From positions 1 to 10,856 of the forward strand of contig JAKUSK010000024.1 in the NCBI GenBank assembly GCA_022449325.1: 10,856 nucleotides of DNA. The letters are read 5' to 3'. The notes beneath the pieces are model-generated. The model searched no databases. It worked only from the letters and a program-made list of their open reading frames with translations, and was not told where the DNA came from. Numbering within the stretch: the first letter of the stretch is position 1; each line of letters starts with the position of its first letter. Source of the DNA: Nitrososphaerales archaeon (GTDB lineage: Archaea > Thermoproteota > Nitrososphaeria > Nitrososphaerales > UBA57). A program made the translations under genes and the position numbers. Below are positions 1 to 6,227 of this stretch, piece by piece.

Positions 1-1
1 A

Positions 2-463
2 AACGCAGCAAAAGCTATTTTCACAGTTGACGCGTATCAAGAATTTATTTCTAACCAGAGTGAAATTGTAATACGATCTATCGCGGCACAATATCCATAT
101 GACGCAGAGGGTGAAATATCATTACGTGGAAGTACAGGCGAGATTACTGAAAAACTCATAAATGAATTACAAGAAAAACTTCAGATTGCAGGAATTCTGA
201 TCAGAGACGCCAAAATTTCTCATTTGGCGTATTCCCCTGAAATCGCTGTTGCGATGCTGAGACGTCAACAGGCAGAAGCTGTATTATTTGCACGACGTCG
301 TCTAGTTGAAGGCGCACTTGGTATAGTGGATGATGTATTGGAACACTACAAGAAACAAGACATAAATCTTTCTGATGAACATCGAATAGAATTAATCAAC
401 AATCTTCTTGTCACATTAACATCTGACAGGGAAGCCAATCCAATAGTCAACGTAGGAAAGTAA
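2..463 (+). CDS. SPFH/band-7 domain protein, C-terminal part (5' end outside window)
   Basis: The frame is open from the left edge (codons start at base 2) and ends with TAA at 461-463, giving 153 residues of the C-terminal part. A TTG at 224 could be taken as a start, but the frame continues upstream with protein-like sequence, so the gene is cut by the window. The segment reading DAKISHLAYSPEIAVAMLRR, followed by a QQAEA heptad-like helix and a VEGALGIVDDVL stretch, is typical of the end of the SPFH (stomatin/prohibitin/flotillin) domain and its following helix. The preceding part fits the last beta-strand/helix of band 7. Such proteins form oligomeric membrane scaffolds, often with a protease partner. 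No partner and no membrane anchor can be seen because the N-terminus is missing. The charged tail ends in NVGK. Family assignment is from recognition of the motif; the exact role is unknown. Confidence 0.85.
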   Translation, partial: NAAKAIFTVDAYQEFISNQSEIVIRSIAAQYPYDAEGEISLRGSTGEITEKLINELQEKLQIAGILIRDAKISHLAYSPEIAVAMLRRQQAEAVLFARRRLVEGALGIVDDVLEHYKKQDINLSDEHRIELINNLLVTLTSDREANPIVNVGK

Positions 464-511
464 ACCACGAATAAAATTTAGAAAAGATGTATCAGAACAT
501 TACCTATCTAA

Positions 512-685
512 TTAATTCTTTTTCTTATTTCGATCAATTAATGACTTTACTATACCACGTCCAAATATCCAAGGACGAATATAATAAAAAGTAAACTTGG
601 CGATTCTTCCTTTATTTGGATTAATTACCTCTAATTTTTTCAAGGCATCTTCAATTTTTATTAGAATTTTAGTTATTTTATACAC
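512..685 (-). CDS. possible small basic hypothetical protein (57 aa)
   Basis: On the minus strand an open frame begins with GTG at 685-683 and ends with TAA at 514-512. It has no ATG. The product is lysine/arginine rich and has protein-like segments such as KIEDALKKLEVINPNKGR and FTFYYIRPWIFGRGIVK, ending in a KKKN tail. A GGAG sits almost against the GTG, so it is poorly spaced as a ribosome binding site. A TATAAA at 699-694 is too close for a leaderless start at the GTG. A later TTG at 643-641 would give 43 residues. The frame lies 27 nt downstream of the PEBP gene on the same strand and could be cotranscribed with it. I do not recognise a family. It could also be chance coding potential in AT-rich DNA; the clustering of aromatic and glycine residues is the main argument for a real gene. 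Confidence 0.35.
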   Translation of the reverse strand: MYKITKILIKIEDALKKLEVINPNKGRIAKFTFYYIRPWIFGRGIVKSLIDRNKKKN

Positions 686-712
686 ACTCCGAATTTATAA
701 AAAATAATAAAT

Positions 713-1453
713 CTATCTTCTAGAATACAATCCAGTTAATTTTGCTTCTCCGAGAACATGTCCGTCTATTTTGTTATGCAAATCACGGAGATTATTAACT
801 GAATCCAATTGTATATCTAATGCATATAGAGTGAATATGTATCCATGAGTTCCAGATGGAGGGCAAGGGCCACCATAAGGAGCTCGTCCAAAACTGTTTC
901 TTGCTTGTTTGCTTCCTTCAGGAACTGAATCGATTTCTATTGATGTAACATCAGGGCTAATATTGAAAACAATCCAGTGAGTCCATCCGCCAGAAACTGG
1001 TGCGTCAGGATCGTGCATTTCAAGTGCGAGTTCCACAGTGCCCAAAGGTACATTGAACCATGCAAGATGCGGAGAGATGTCAATTCCATCACAAGTGAAT
1101 CGAACAGGAATTCTTTCTCCATCTTTGAAGCAATCACTTCTTAAAGAAAAGCCATCCTCAACAAGTTCTTCATTTACACACTCTGGTTCGACTACTGGCT
1201 CAGGCTCTGGTTCTGGCTCAGGCTCTGGTTCTGGCTCAGGCTCTGGTTCTGGCTCAGGCTCTGGTTCTGGCTCATCAACTACAACATCGGCTCGATTGAC
1301 ATCAACTACTTCGGCTTGATTAATTGACACCACGTTTCGTTCTTCGATAACTTCTGCAGGTCGTTCCGGTGGATCAAGAAGTCCTGAAAAGGAAAGTCCA
1401 ACTCCTCCTAATAATAAAAATACTAGAACAATTACATAGATGCGATTATCCAC
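713..1453 (-). CDS. membrane-anchored PEBP/YbhB-YbcL family protein with Glu-Pro stalk
   Basis: The product has 246 aa from a GTG start at 1453-1451. Residues about 5-24 are a single hydrophobic segment without a lipobox cysteine, so it is probably an uncleaved anchor. Residues 61-86 are thirteen Glu-Pro pairs, a rigid extended acidic stalk encoded by an 18-bp tandem repeat. Residues about 100-245 are a phosphatidylethanolamine-binding (Raf-kinase-inhibitor-like, YbhB/YbcL) domain. Visible motifs are DPDAP (148-152), HWIVFNI (159-165) and the ligand-pocket stretch around GPCPPSGTHGY (195-205). Cysteines at 92, 108, 121 and 197 could form disulfides outside the cell. Bacterial and archaeal members have no firmly established function; ligand binding is assumed from the fold. 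A TTAAATT box at 1481-1475 lies about 25 nt before the GTG, which suits a leaderless transcript. The gene is divergent from the SIMPL gene, also anchored by one N-terminal helix. Confidence 0.88.
   Translation of the reverse strand: MDNRIYVIVLVFLLLGGVGLSFSGLLDPPERPAEVIEERNVVSINQAEVVDVNRADVVVDEPEPEPEPEPEPEPEPEPEPEPEPEPVVEPECVNEELVEDGFSLRSDCFKDGERIPVRFTCDGIDISPHLAWFNVPLGTVELALEMHDPDAPVSGGWTHWIVFNISPDVTSIEIDSVPEGSKQARNSFGRAPYGGPCPPSGTHGYIFTLYALDIQLDSVNNLRDLHNKIDGHVLGEAKLTGLYSRR
1197..1274 (-). repeat. 18-bp tandem repeat encoding the Glu-Pro stalk
   Basis: Four exact copies of an 18-bp unit (GGCTCAGGCTCTGGTTCT on the plus strand) run from 1197 to 1268, followed by a six-base partial copy to 1274. 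The unit encodes three Glu-Pro pairs on the minus strand and alternates GAA/GAG and CCA/CCT in the same order in each copy. The copies therefore arose by recent whole-unit duplication and not by selection on the peptide alone. Because 18 is a multiple of 3, copy-number change would lengthen or shorten the stalk without breaking the frame. Confidence 0.95.
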
Positions 1454-1553
1454 AATTTCTCGTGTTATAATAACAATTTAAGCCTATTGAAAAATGCGTG
1501 AAATAATGCCAATTATAAAATACATAAATTCAGTTTAACCAATTCTAATATGA
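1454..1553. promoter_or_regulatory. divergent promoter region between PEBP and SIMPL genes
   Basis: This is 100 nt of AT-rich DNA between two divergent starts. For the minus-strand gene a TTAAATT box at 1481-1475 is about 25 nt from the GTG. For the plus-strand gene there are two candidates: TTATAAAATAC at 1513-1523, which would give a leader of about 10 nt, and CATAAATT at 1523-1530, which would give a leaderless start at the ATG at 1554. No clear Shine-Dalgarno sequence precedes either start. Placement is by spacing only. Confidence 0.4.
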
Positions 1554-2363
1554 ATGAGTTTAGAACAAATAAAAAAACAAGCTCCAGTACTTGTAGTAAT
1601 TATCTTAGCAACTATACTAATCATAGGTGCACTACAAGTAGGACCACGTTCCATGGACTTCAATGACCGAAGAGTTGGAATGCCTGGTGAAAACAAGATG
1701 GAAAAATCTGTTGACAAACCTAAAGGAATCATAGCAGTTAACGGTGAAGGAATAGCTTCGGACAAACCAAATATAATCAGCATAAGGGTCGACATAAGAG
1801 GAGAATCGAAAAGTGCAGAAGAGGCAACAAAAATTGCAGCGAACAACTTTGACAGACTGGTCGATAGCTTGAGCAAAGAAGGAATAAGAAAGGAAAACAT
1901 TGTTTCTAATAATTTTGATTTAGGACCTGTTTACAACTATCAGAGGGAGGGACCTCCAGAGATAGTTGGATACAGAGTAATACACAGTGTAACTGTAACT
2001 AAACAAACGAATCCAGATGATATAGGAAAAGAAGCTGGAGAGATTATCGATACCATAACAAAGGCAGGAATAAACGATGTCTCCATGGTGCAGTTTCTTC
2101 TGGACGAAGAGAAGATGAACGAACTGAAGAATCTTGCATTGGAGAATGCGGTAGAGAACGCAAAGGAGAAGGCGGGAACTTTGGCAAAGGCGTCAGATGT
2201 TAGGCTTGGCGAGATAGTGGCCGTGGCAGAGAACGCTCAATATTCGGTTGCAGAGCCAAGATTCGCAAGAATAGAGATGGCGGACGCCATGATGTCGACC
2301 GAACTTGTTGCTGGAAACTATGATGTCACCGCTAGTGTGATGGTAAAGTTCAGAATTGTATAA
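1554..2363 (+). CDS. SIMPL (DUF541/YggE-like) domain protein, membrane anchored
   Basis: The product has 269 aa. Residues 9-29 form one hydrophobic helix after a short lysine-containing N-terminus, with no signal-peptidase cysteine, so the protein is probably anchored with the domain outside the cell. Residues about 58-268 match the SIMPL/DUF541 fold: an opening VNGEGIASDKPN strand, the SAEEATKIAANNFDRLVDSL helix, an IRKENIVSNNFDLGPVYNY segment, YRVIHSVTV, and a late helix of repeated ALENAVENAKEKA type. Family members include E. coli YggE, linked to oxidative-stress defence, and oligomeric ring-forming bacterial proteins; a biochemical activity is not settled. The ATG at 1554 is kept because it sits just before the anchor helix. 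From about base 2090 codon use shifts to GAG/AAG/GCG, unlike the A-ending codons of the first half. Confidence 0.88.
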   Translation: MSLEQIKKQAPVLVVIILATILIIGALQVGPRSMDFNDRRVGMPGENKMEKSVDKPKGIIAVNGEGIASDKPNIISIRVDIRGESKSAEEATKIAANNFDRLVDSLSKEGIRKENIVSNNFDLGPVYNYQREGPPEIVGYRVIHSVTVTKQTNPDDIGKEAGEIIDTITKAGINDVSMVQFLLDEEKMNELKNLALENAVENAKEKAGTLAKASDVRLGEIVAVAENAQYSVAEPRFARIEMADAMMSTELVAGNYDVTASVMVKFRIV

Positions 2364-2366
2364 ATT
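2359..2366 (+). promoter_or_regulatory. TATA box over the SIMPL stop codon
   Basis: TATAAATT at 2359-2366 contains the TAA stop codon (2361-2363) of the SIMPL gene. Its centre lies about 26 nt before the ATG at 2388, the spacing expected for an archaeal leaderless transcript. It therefore supports an independent promoter for the downstream gene and the ATG start over the GTG at 2373. Confidence 0.45.
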
Positions 2367-2387
2367 GGACAAGTGAAAAGATTATTC

Positions 2388-2837
2388 ATGGATAAAATAG
2401 TCGGTAAGACAAAGCACGGCGAGATTACTATAGACGAATTAGCCCAATTGCAACCAGGTCTTGGTAAGCTGATGGATGACATGTCTACTAGATTCACATA
2501 CATGTATCATTCGGCAAAGGGAGGTAACTGGAAACTTGCACATTATCAATATAGGTCATTTATCTCAATTATGAAGAAAATCAAGATTGTGAGGCCGAAA
2601 TATACAACTGATATGGACGCTTATGAGAAGCATTTTATGATTCCCGTAAAGGAAGCTATCGAGGCAGAGGATTGGAAGAAATTTGAGGAGACGTACAAGA
2701 AATCTGTAGAAGGTTCCGATCACTATCATGACAAATATGATTTTTCGTATATCAGATTCATTACACCAAAGAATCCTCCAGAACATATGGATCTTGGACC
2801 TCCTGAAAAGTTTTCGAGAAAGAAAAAACCATTATAA
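2388..2837 (+). CDS. hypothetical small protein, helical, resembling haem-less cytochrome-like family
   Basis: The product has 149 aa from the ATG at 2388, or 154 aa from a GTG at 2373. The ATG is preferred because a TATA box lies about 26 nt upstream and five fewer residues cost nothing recognisable. The protein is soluble, rich in Lys, His, Tyr and Met, with no signal peptide. The order of motifs recalls a family of small four-helix cytochrome-c-like proteins: a GGNWKLAHYQYRS helix, an RPKY turn, a KEAIEAEDWKKFEETYKKS helix, then a site followed by FSYIRFITPKNPPEHMDLGP. In that family the site is normally CxxCH; here it reads GSDHYHDKYD, with no cysteine anywhere in the protein. It could still bind a metal through its His residues (SDHYH). 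This resemblance is from memory and unverified. The gene follows the SIMPL gene by 9-24 nt and precedes tRNA-Glu. Confidence 0.72.
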   Translation: MDKIVGKTKHGEITIDELAQLQPGLGKLMDDMSTRFTYMYHSAKGGNWKLAHYQYRSFISIMKKIKIVRPKYTTDMDAYEKHFMIPVKEAIEAEDWKKFEETYKKSVEGSDHYHDKYDFSYIRFITPKNPPEHMDLGPPEKFSRKKKPL

Positions 2838-2863
2838 GAAAGATAATTAGTTTTTACTTGAGT

Positions 2864-2949
2864 GCTCCGATCGTCTAGCTCGGCCAATTATAGGTCAAGG
2901 ATATCGGGTTTTCGACCCGACGACACGGGTTCAAATCCCGTTCGGAGCA
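2864..2949 (+). tRNA. tRNA-Glu (TTC) with enlarged D-loop
   Basis: Acceptor stem 2864-2870 pairs perfectly with 2942-2948, discriminator A at 2949. The D-stem is GTCT 2873-2876 with GGAT 2899-2902. The anticodon stem TCGGG/CCCGA (2904-2908/2916-2920) encloses loop TTTTCGA with anticodon TTC at 2911-2913, i.e. glutamate. The variable region is CGAC and the T-arm ACGGG-TTCAAAT-CCCGT spans 2925-2941. The CCA is not encoded. Total length is 86 nt because the D-loop (2877-2898) has 22 nt, about 11 more than usual. Removing 11 nt restores a normal loop, either ending GGTCAA or GGCCAA. The extra stretch can fold as GGCC/GGTC (2882-2885/2893-2896) around a 7-nt loop. It may be a small non-canonical intron or a real D-loop extension. 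Confidence 0.93.
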
Positions 2950-2980
2950 ATCATTTTCATTTAAAATATTTCAATTACTA

Positions 2981-3640
2981 TTATCGTCTTCTGTATTTTT
3001 TTGCGGTTTTTATATATGAAACAGATTCTGCAATGTATGTTGCATGATCGGCAATGCGTTCTACATATCGAAGTATCAGACTTGCAGAGACGGAACAGCC
3101 ACGAGTGATAATTATATCTTCGTCCTTTGTTGATGCGCGAATTTCTGCGATAAAGGTTTTGTAGATTTCGTCTACTTTTTTATCCATATTGTGAATATTA
3201 ATATTTGCTTTGGCGTCGCGTTTCTTAAATGCAGTAAGACTTGCGTTAATCATTTTTATTGTTTGTTTTCCAGCTTTTTCTACAGCGGATTTGTCACATT
3301 TTTTTAGTTTGCCAAATTCATGAGTTACCAAAGTAATGTCATATGCATAACGACCAAATCGTGATAGAGTATAAGCTATTTCAAAGCATGACTTTATGAA
3401 TCTGAGATCTGATGCGACTGGCTGGTACCTTGCAATTAATTCAAATGCAAGTTCATTGATATCGTCATTTAATGAATTAATTGCCTTGGACTTCTTTAAC
3501 GCCTCTTTTGATGAGTCTTGTCCTTGTAGATATGAATCAATTGAGAATTCAACAGATTCAGATGCCAATGAACCCATTTCCAGGATAGATTCTTCGAGTT
3601 TCTTAATTCCTACATCTAGTAACCTTTTCATCTTAATCAT
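2981..3640 (-). CDS. phoU: PhoU family phosphate-signalling protein
   Basis: The product has 219 aa, the usual PhoU length, made of two three-helix repeats. Repeat one includes the hallmark ELIARYQPVASDLRFIKS (67-84); repeat two ends with RYVERIADHATYIAESVSYI (191-210), whose E/D pairs match the ExxxD metal-binding pattern of PhoU. Cytoplasmic PhoU proteins bind metal clusters and are thought to couple the state of the Pst transporter to phosphate-responsive control and to limit uptake. Its ATG (3640-3638) overlaps the TGA of pstB in an ATGA arrangement, so it is translationally coupled and the last gene of the pst operon. A second possible ATG lies three codons in. No PhoR/PhoB two-component genes are present, so signalling must run by another route, perhaps via the divergent AbrB-PhoU protein. 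Confidence 0.92.
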   Translation of the reverse strand: MIKMKRLLDVGIKKLEESILEMGSLASESVEFSIDSYLQGQDSSKEALKKSKAINSLNDDINELAFELIARYQPVASDLRFIKSCFEIAYTLSRFGRYAYDITLVTHEFGKLKKCDKSAVEKAGKQTIKMINASLTAFKKRDAKANINIHNMDKKVDEIYKTFIAEIRASTKDEDIIITRGCSVSASLILRYVERIADHATYIAESVSYIKTAKKYRRR

Positions 3641-4404
3641 CCAAATTTTCCTGTTATGTAATTTTCAGTCATTTCTTCTTTAGGATTTTCAAAGAGTTTT
3701 TGAGTTTTTCCGACTTCAATTAGTTTGCCAAGATACATGAATGCAGTTGTATCTGCAACTCTAGCAGCCTGTTGCATATTGTGTGTTACGATAATAATTG
3801 TATACTGCTTTTTGAGTTCGGTCAATAATTGTTCAATTTTAGAAGTAGATATAGGATCCAAGGCAGAACATGGTTCGTCGAGTAGTATGACCTCAGGCTG
3901 GACAGCGATAGTTCTAGCAATGCAGAGTCGTTGTTGTTGACCTCCAGAGATGCTTGTACCTGACTTGTCCAAATCTTCTTTTACTTCGTCCCACAATGCT
4001 ACTCCCTTAAGACTGGATTCGCATATTTCACGTAGTTTTGTTTTGTCTCTAAGTCCATTCAACTTTAGACCTGCGACAACGTTATCAAAGATACTCATTG
4101 TTGGAAAAGGATTAGGTTTCTGGAAGACCATTCCTACTCGTCTTCTAATAAGAGTCGGATCGACGTCGGAGTCATAGATATTCTTATTGTCCAGTACAAC
4201 TTTGCCTTCAACTGTTGCGTCAGTAGCTGGTGTTAATTCGTGCATTCGGTTCATAGTTCGAATAAGAGTTGATTTTCCGCAACCAGAAGGTCCTATAAGT
4301 GCAGTGATTGTATTTTTTGGGAATTCAAGATTAACATCATCGACGGCTTTTTGACCATTGAACATTGCATTCAATGATTCTGTTTTTAATTTAATATTTG
4401 ACAT
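3637..4404 (-). CDS. pstB: phosphate ABC transporter ATP-binding protein PstB
   Basis: The product has 255 aa, typical for PstB. Walker A GPSGCGKST (38-46), Q-loop glutamine in VFQKPNPFP (about residue 95), ABC signature SGGQQQR (153-159), Walker B VILLDEP (172-178) followed by the D-loop SALDP, and the switch histidine in VTHN (208) are all intact. The QKPNPFP segment after the Q-loop is characteristic of phosphate importers. It hydrolyses ATP at the inner face of the membrane to drive phosphate import through PstC/PstA. It starts 2 nt after the pstA stop and its stop overlaps the phoU start by 4 nt, as in an operon translated as a unit. Nothing is missing. Confidence 0.97.
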   Translation of the reverse strand: MSNIKLKTESLNAMFNGQKAVDDVNLEFPKNTITALIGPSGCGKSTLIRTMNRMHELTPATDATVEGKVVLDNKNIYDSDVDPTLIRRRVGMVFQKPNPFPTMSIFDNVVAGLKLNGLRDKTKLREICESSLKGVALWDEVKEDLDKSGTSISGGQQQRLCIARTIAVQPEVILLDEPCSALDPISTSKIEQLLTELKKQYTIIIVTHNMQQAARVADTTAFMYLGKLIEVGKTQKLFENPKEEMTENYITGKFG

Positions 4405-4406
4405 TC

Positions 4407-5282
4407 CTATGTTCTCACTTTACTCCTTGTTACATATTTTACTATAATATTTAGTGTCAATACAATCGTAATAAGTACTAACGCAGCACCCCAACCCTGA
4501 ATCCTTGCATATTCATATGGCAATAAAGAGAGACGCCAAATTCTAAGAGGAAGTGCATCAATAGGGCCAAAGAAGCTGGAGAAAAACCATTGACTTCCCA
4601 GAATAGTCATAATCAAAGGAGCTGTTTCTCCAGTGATTCGAGCCACACTTAGCATGATGCCATTAACCATACCTCGTCTGGCTGCGCTGATTACTACACT
4701 CCAAGTATATCGCCATTTTCTTATTCCCAGTGCTGCTGCAGATTCTCGAAGTCCGTTTGGAACTAATCGCAGAGATTCTTCTGTTGTTCTTGCAACAACA
4801 GGAAGCATAATTATTGCCAATGCAAATGCACCGCCAAATGCAGAGAATGAACCAATGAGAACAATAGTTACAATATAATATGCAAATATACCAATTACAA
4901 TTGATGGAAATTCTGTGAGCATATCGTTTACTATTCGCACTGTTTTCGCGAATTTAGAGTCCCCGAATTCAGCAAGATAGATTCCAGAAACTACTCCAAA
5001 TGGAACTCCTAATAGAGTTGTAAGAGCTATGATAATCAATGTTCCTTGTATAGCGGGACCTATGCCTCCTTCAGCAGAACCAATAGCTCCTGGACGTGCA
5101 GTGAGAAATTCCCAACTTATTGCAGGATATCCATTCTTTACTACTTCAAACAATATACTGCCCAGAGGTATGATTGCGATTAAGGTACAAAATCCGCAGA
5201 AGAAAATAAATAAATTATTAATTAGTTTTCTTTTTGCAGCATTTCTTTGGGTTAATCTTTCTAATTCGTTTTGCTCAGTCAT
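4407..5282 (-). CDS. pstA: phosphate ABC transporter permease PstA
   Basis: The product has 291 aa. It has about six hydrophobic segments, the first at residues about 22-48 and the last at about 265-285. The cytoplasmic EAA-type coupling loop is visible at about 168-190 with LRESAAALGIRKWRY, followed by the RITGETAPLI motif (215-224) characteristic of PstA. It forms the membrane channel together with PstC and docks on PstB. The ATG at 5282-5280 directly abuts the pstC stop with no spacer, so its translation probably depends on pstC. The residues before the first helix (about 20, polar and basic) place the N-terminus inside. Confidence 0.95.
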   Translation of the reverse strand: MTEQNELERLTQRNAAKRKLINNLFIFFCGFCTLIAIIPLGSILFEVVKNGYPAISWEFLTARPGAIGSAEGGIGPAIQGTLIIIALTTLLGVPFGVVSGIYLAEFGDSKFAKTVRIVNDMLTEFPSIVIGIFAYYIVTIVLIGSFSAFGGAFALAIIMLPVVARTTEESLRLVPNGLRESAAALGIRKWRYTWSVVISAARRGMVNGIMLSVARITGETAPLIMTILGSQWFFSSFFGPIDALPLRIWRLSLLPYEYARIQGWGAALVLITIVLTLNIIVKYVTRSKVRT

Positions 5283-6215
5283 TTAATCAAGCACCTCTCC
5301 AACTTTGAGTGATCTTTCCCTAAGGTATAATGAAAATAGTTGAATGATTAGAGCGAAGAAAAATAAAATTAAACCGACGCCGATAAGTGCAGATGGATGT
5401 AATGAACCAGGATCAGCTTCATTGAATTCGTTAGCTATGATTGATGCCATTGATTGTCCAGGTTGGAAGAGAGACTCAGGAAGTGCTTGTGCCCCAATTG
5501 TGTTTCCAATGACCATAGTTACAGCCATTGTTTCTCCTACTGCACGTCCAAGGCCAAGGACACACGCTCCAAAGAGACCGCTTTTTGCGTAATTGAAGAC
5601 ACTGGTTCTCATCATTTCCCAACGAGTTGCACCTAATGCATATGCTGCTTCTTTTTGTGTAGCAGGAACAGCGTAAATTACTTCACGAGCTACTGAAGAG
5701 ATAGTTGGAATAATCATTACTGCAAGAATTATACCAGCTGTAAATAGATCTAGTCCAAAAGGAATTCCGCTGAATATAGGAATAGTATCTCCAAGTGAAT
5801 TAATAACTGGTTCTTCAATGTAATCACGAATATAGAAACGAAAGATGAACAAACCCCATAATCCGTAAATGACACTTGGTACTGCAGCTAATAATTCTAC
5901 GATAAATGATAATGGTTCTCTAATTATAGGAGGAGCTAACTCTGAAAGAAATATTGCAATTCCTATACTTATAGGAACAGCTAAAAGTAGTGCAAGAAAT
6001 GATGTGATTAAAGTTCCGTAGATATAAGGTCGAACTCCATATGATTCTCTTCCTTCTACGGGATTCCAATCAGAACCAAATGCAAAATCTAATCCAAACT
6101 CTTGCCATACTGGAGCAGATTGAGTTACTAAAACAAATACTATAAGAATCATTATTCCTATAGCGGAAAATGCCATTACGCTGGAAAATTGTTTGAAGAT
6201 TTTATCAGCGTTCAT
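5283..6215 (-). CDS. pstC: phosphate ABC transporter permease PstC
   Basis: The product has 310 aa. Membrane segments are visible at about 13-32, 68-92, 105-125, 155-180, 212-240 and 280-300. The family motif VPSVIYGLWGL lies at 112-122; the coupling loop with QKEAAYALGATRWE at 187-200; the GRAVGETMAV motif at 223-232 matches PstC. It pairs with PstA to form the phosphate translocation path. It begins 12 nt after the pstS stop with no obvious Shine-Dalgarno sequence between them. The periplasmic-type loop after the first helix (about 33-66) is where the PstS head would dock. Confidence 0.95.
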   Translation of the reverse strand: MNADKIFKQFSSVMAFSAIGIMILIVFVLVTQSAPVWQEFGLDFAFGSDWNPVEGRESYGVRPYIYGTLITSFLALLLAVPISIGIAIFLSELAPPIIREPLSFIVELLAAVPSVIYGLWGLFIFRFYIRDYIEEPVINSLGDTIPIFSGIPFGLDLFTAGIILAVMIIPTISSVAREVIYAVPATQKEAAYALGATRWEMMRTSVFNYAKSGLFGACVLGLGRAVGETMAVTMVIGNTIGAQALPESLFQPGQSMASIIANEFNEADPGSLHPSALIGVGLILFFFALIIQLFSLYLRERSLKVGEVLD

Positions 6216-6227
6216 AAGCGCTCTTGT

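Noticed and set aside
1197..1274. Tandem repeats as a CRISPR array
   Set aside because: Units are contiguous with no spacers and encode a peptide repeat.
1038..1319. Plus-strand open frame with a long Gly-Ser run
   Set aside because: It is the exact antisense of the Glu-Pro stalk of the PEBP gene; the repeat keeps all frames open, and the coding strand has clear domain motifs.
2862..3047. Open frame across the tRNA
   Set aside because: It reads through a tRNA whose stems all pair; the rest is the AT-rich 3' flank and the antisense of phoU.
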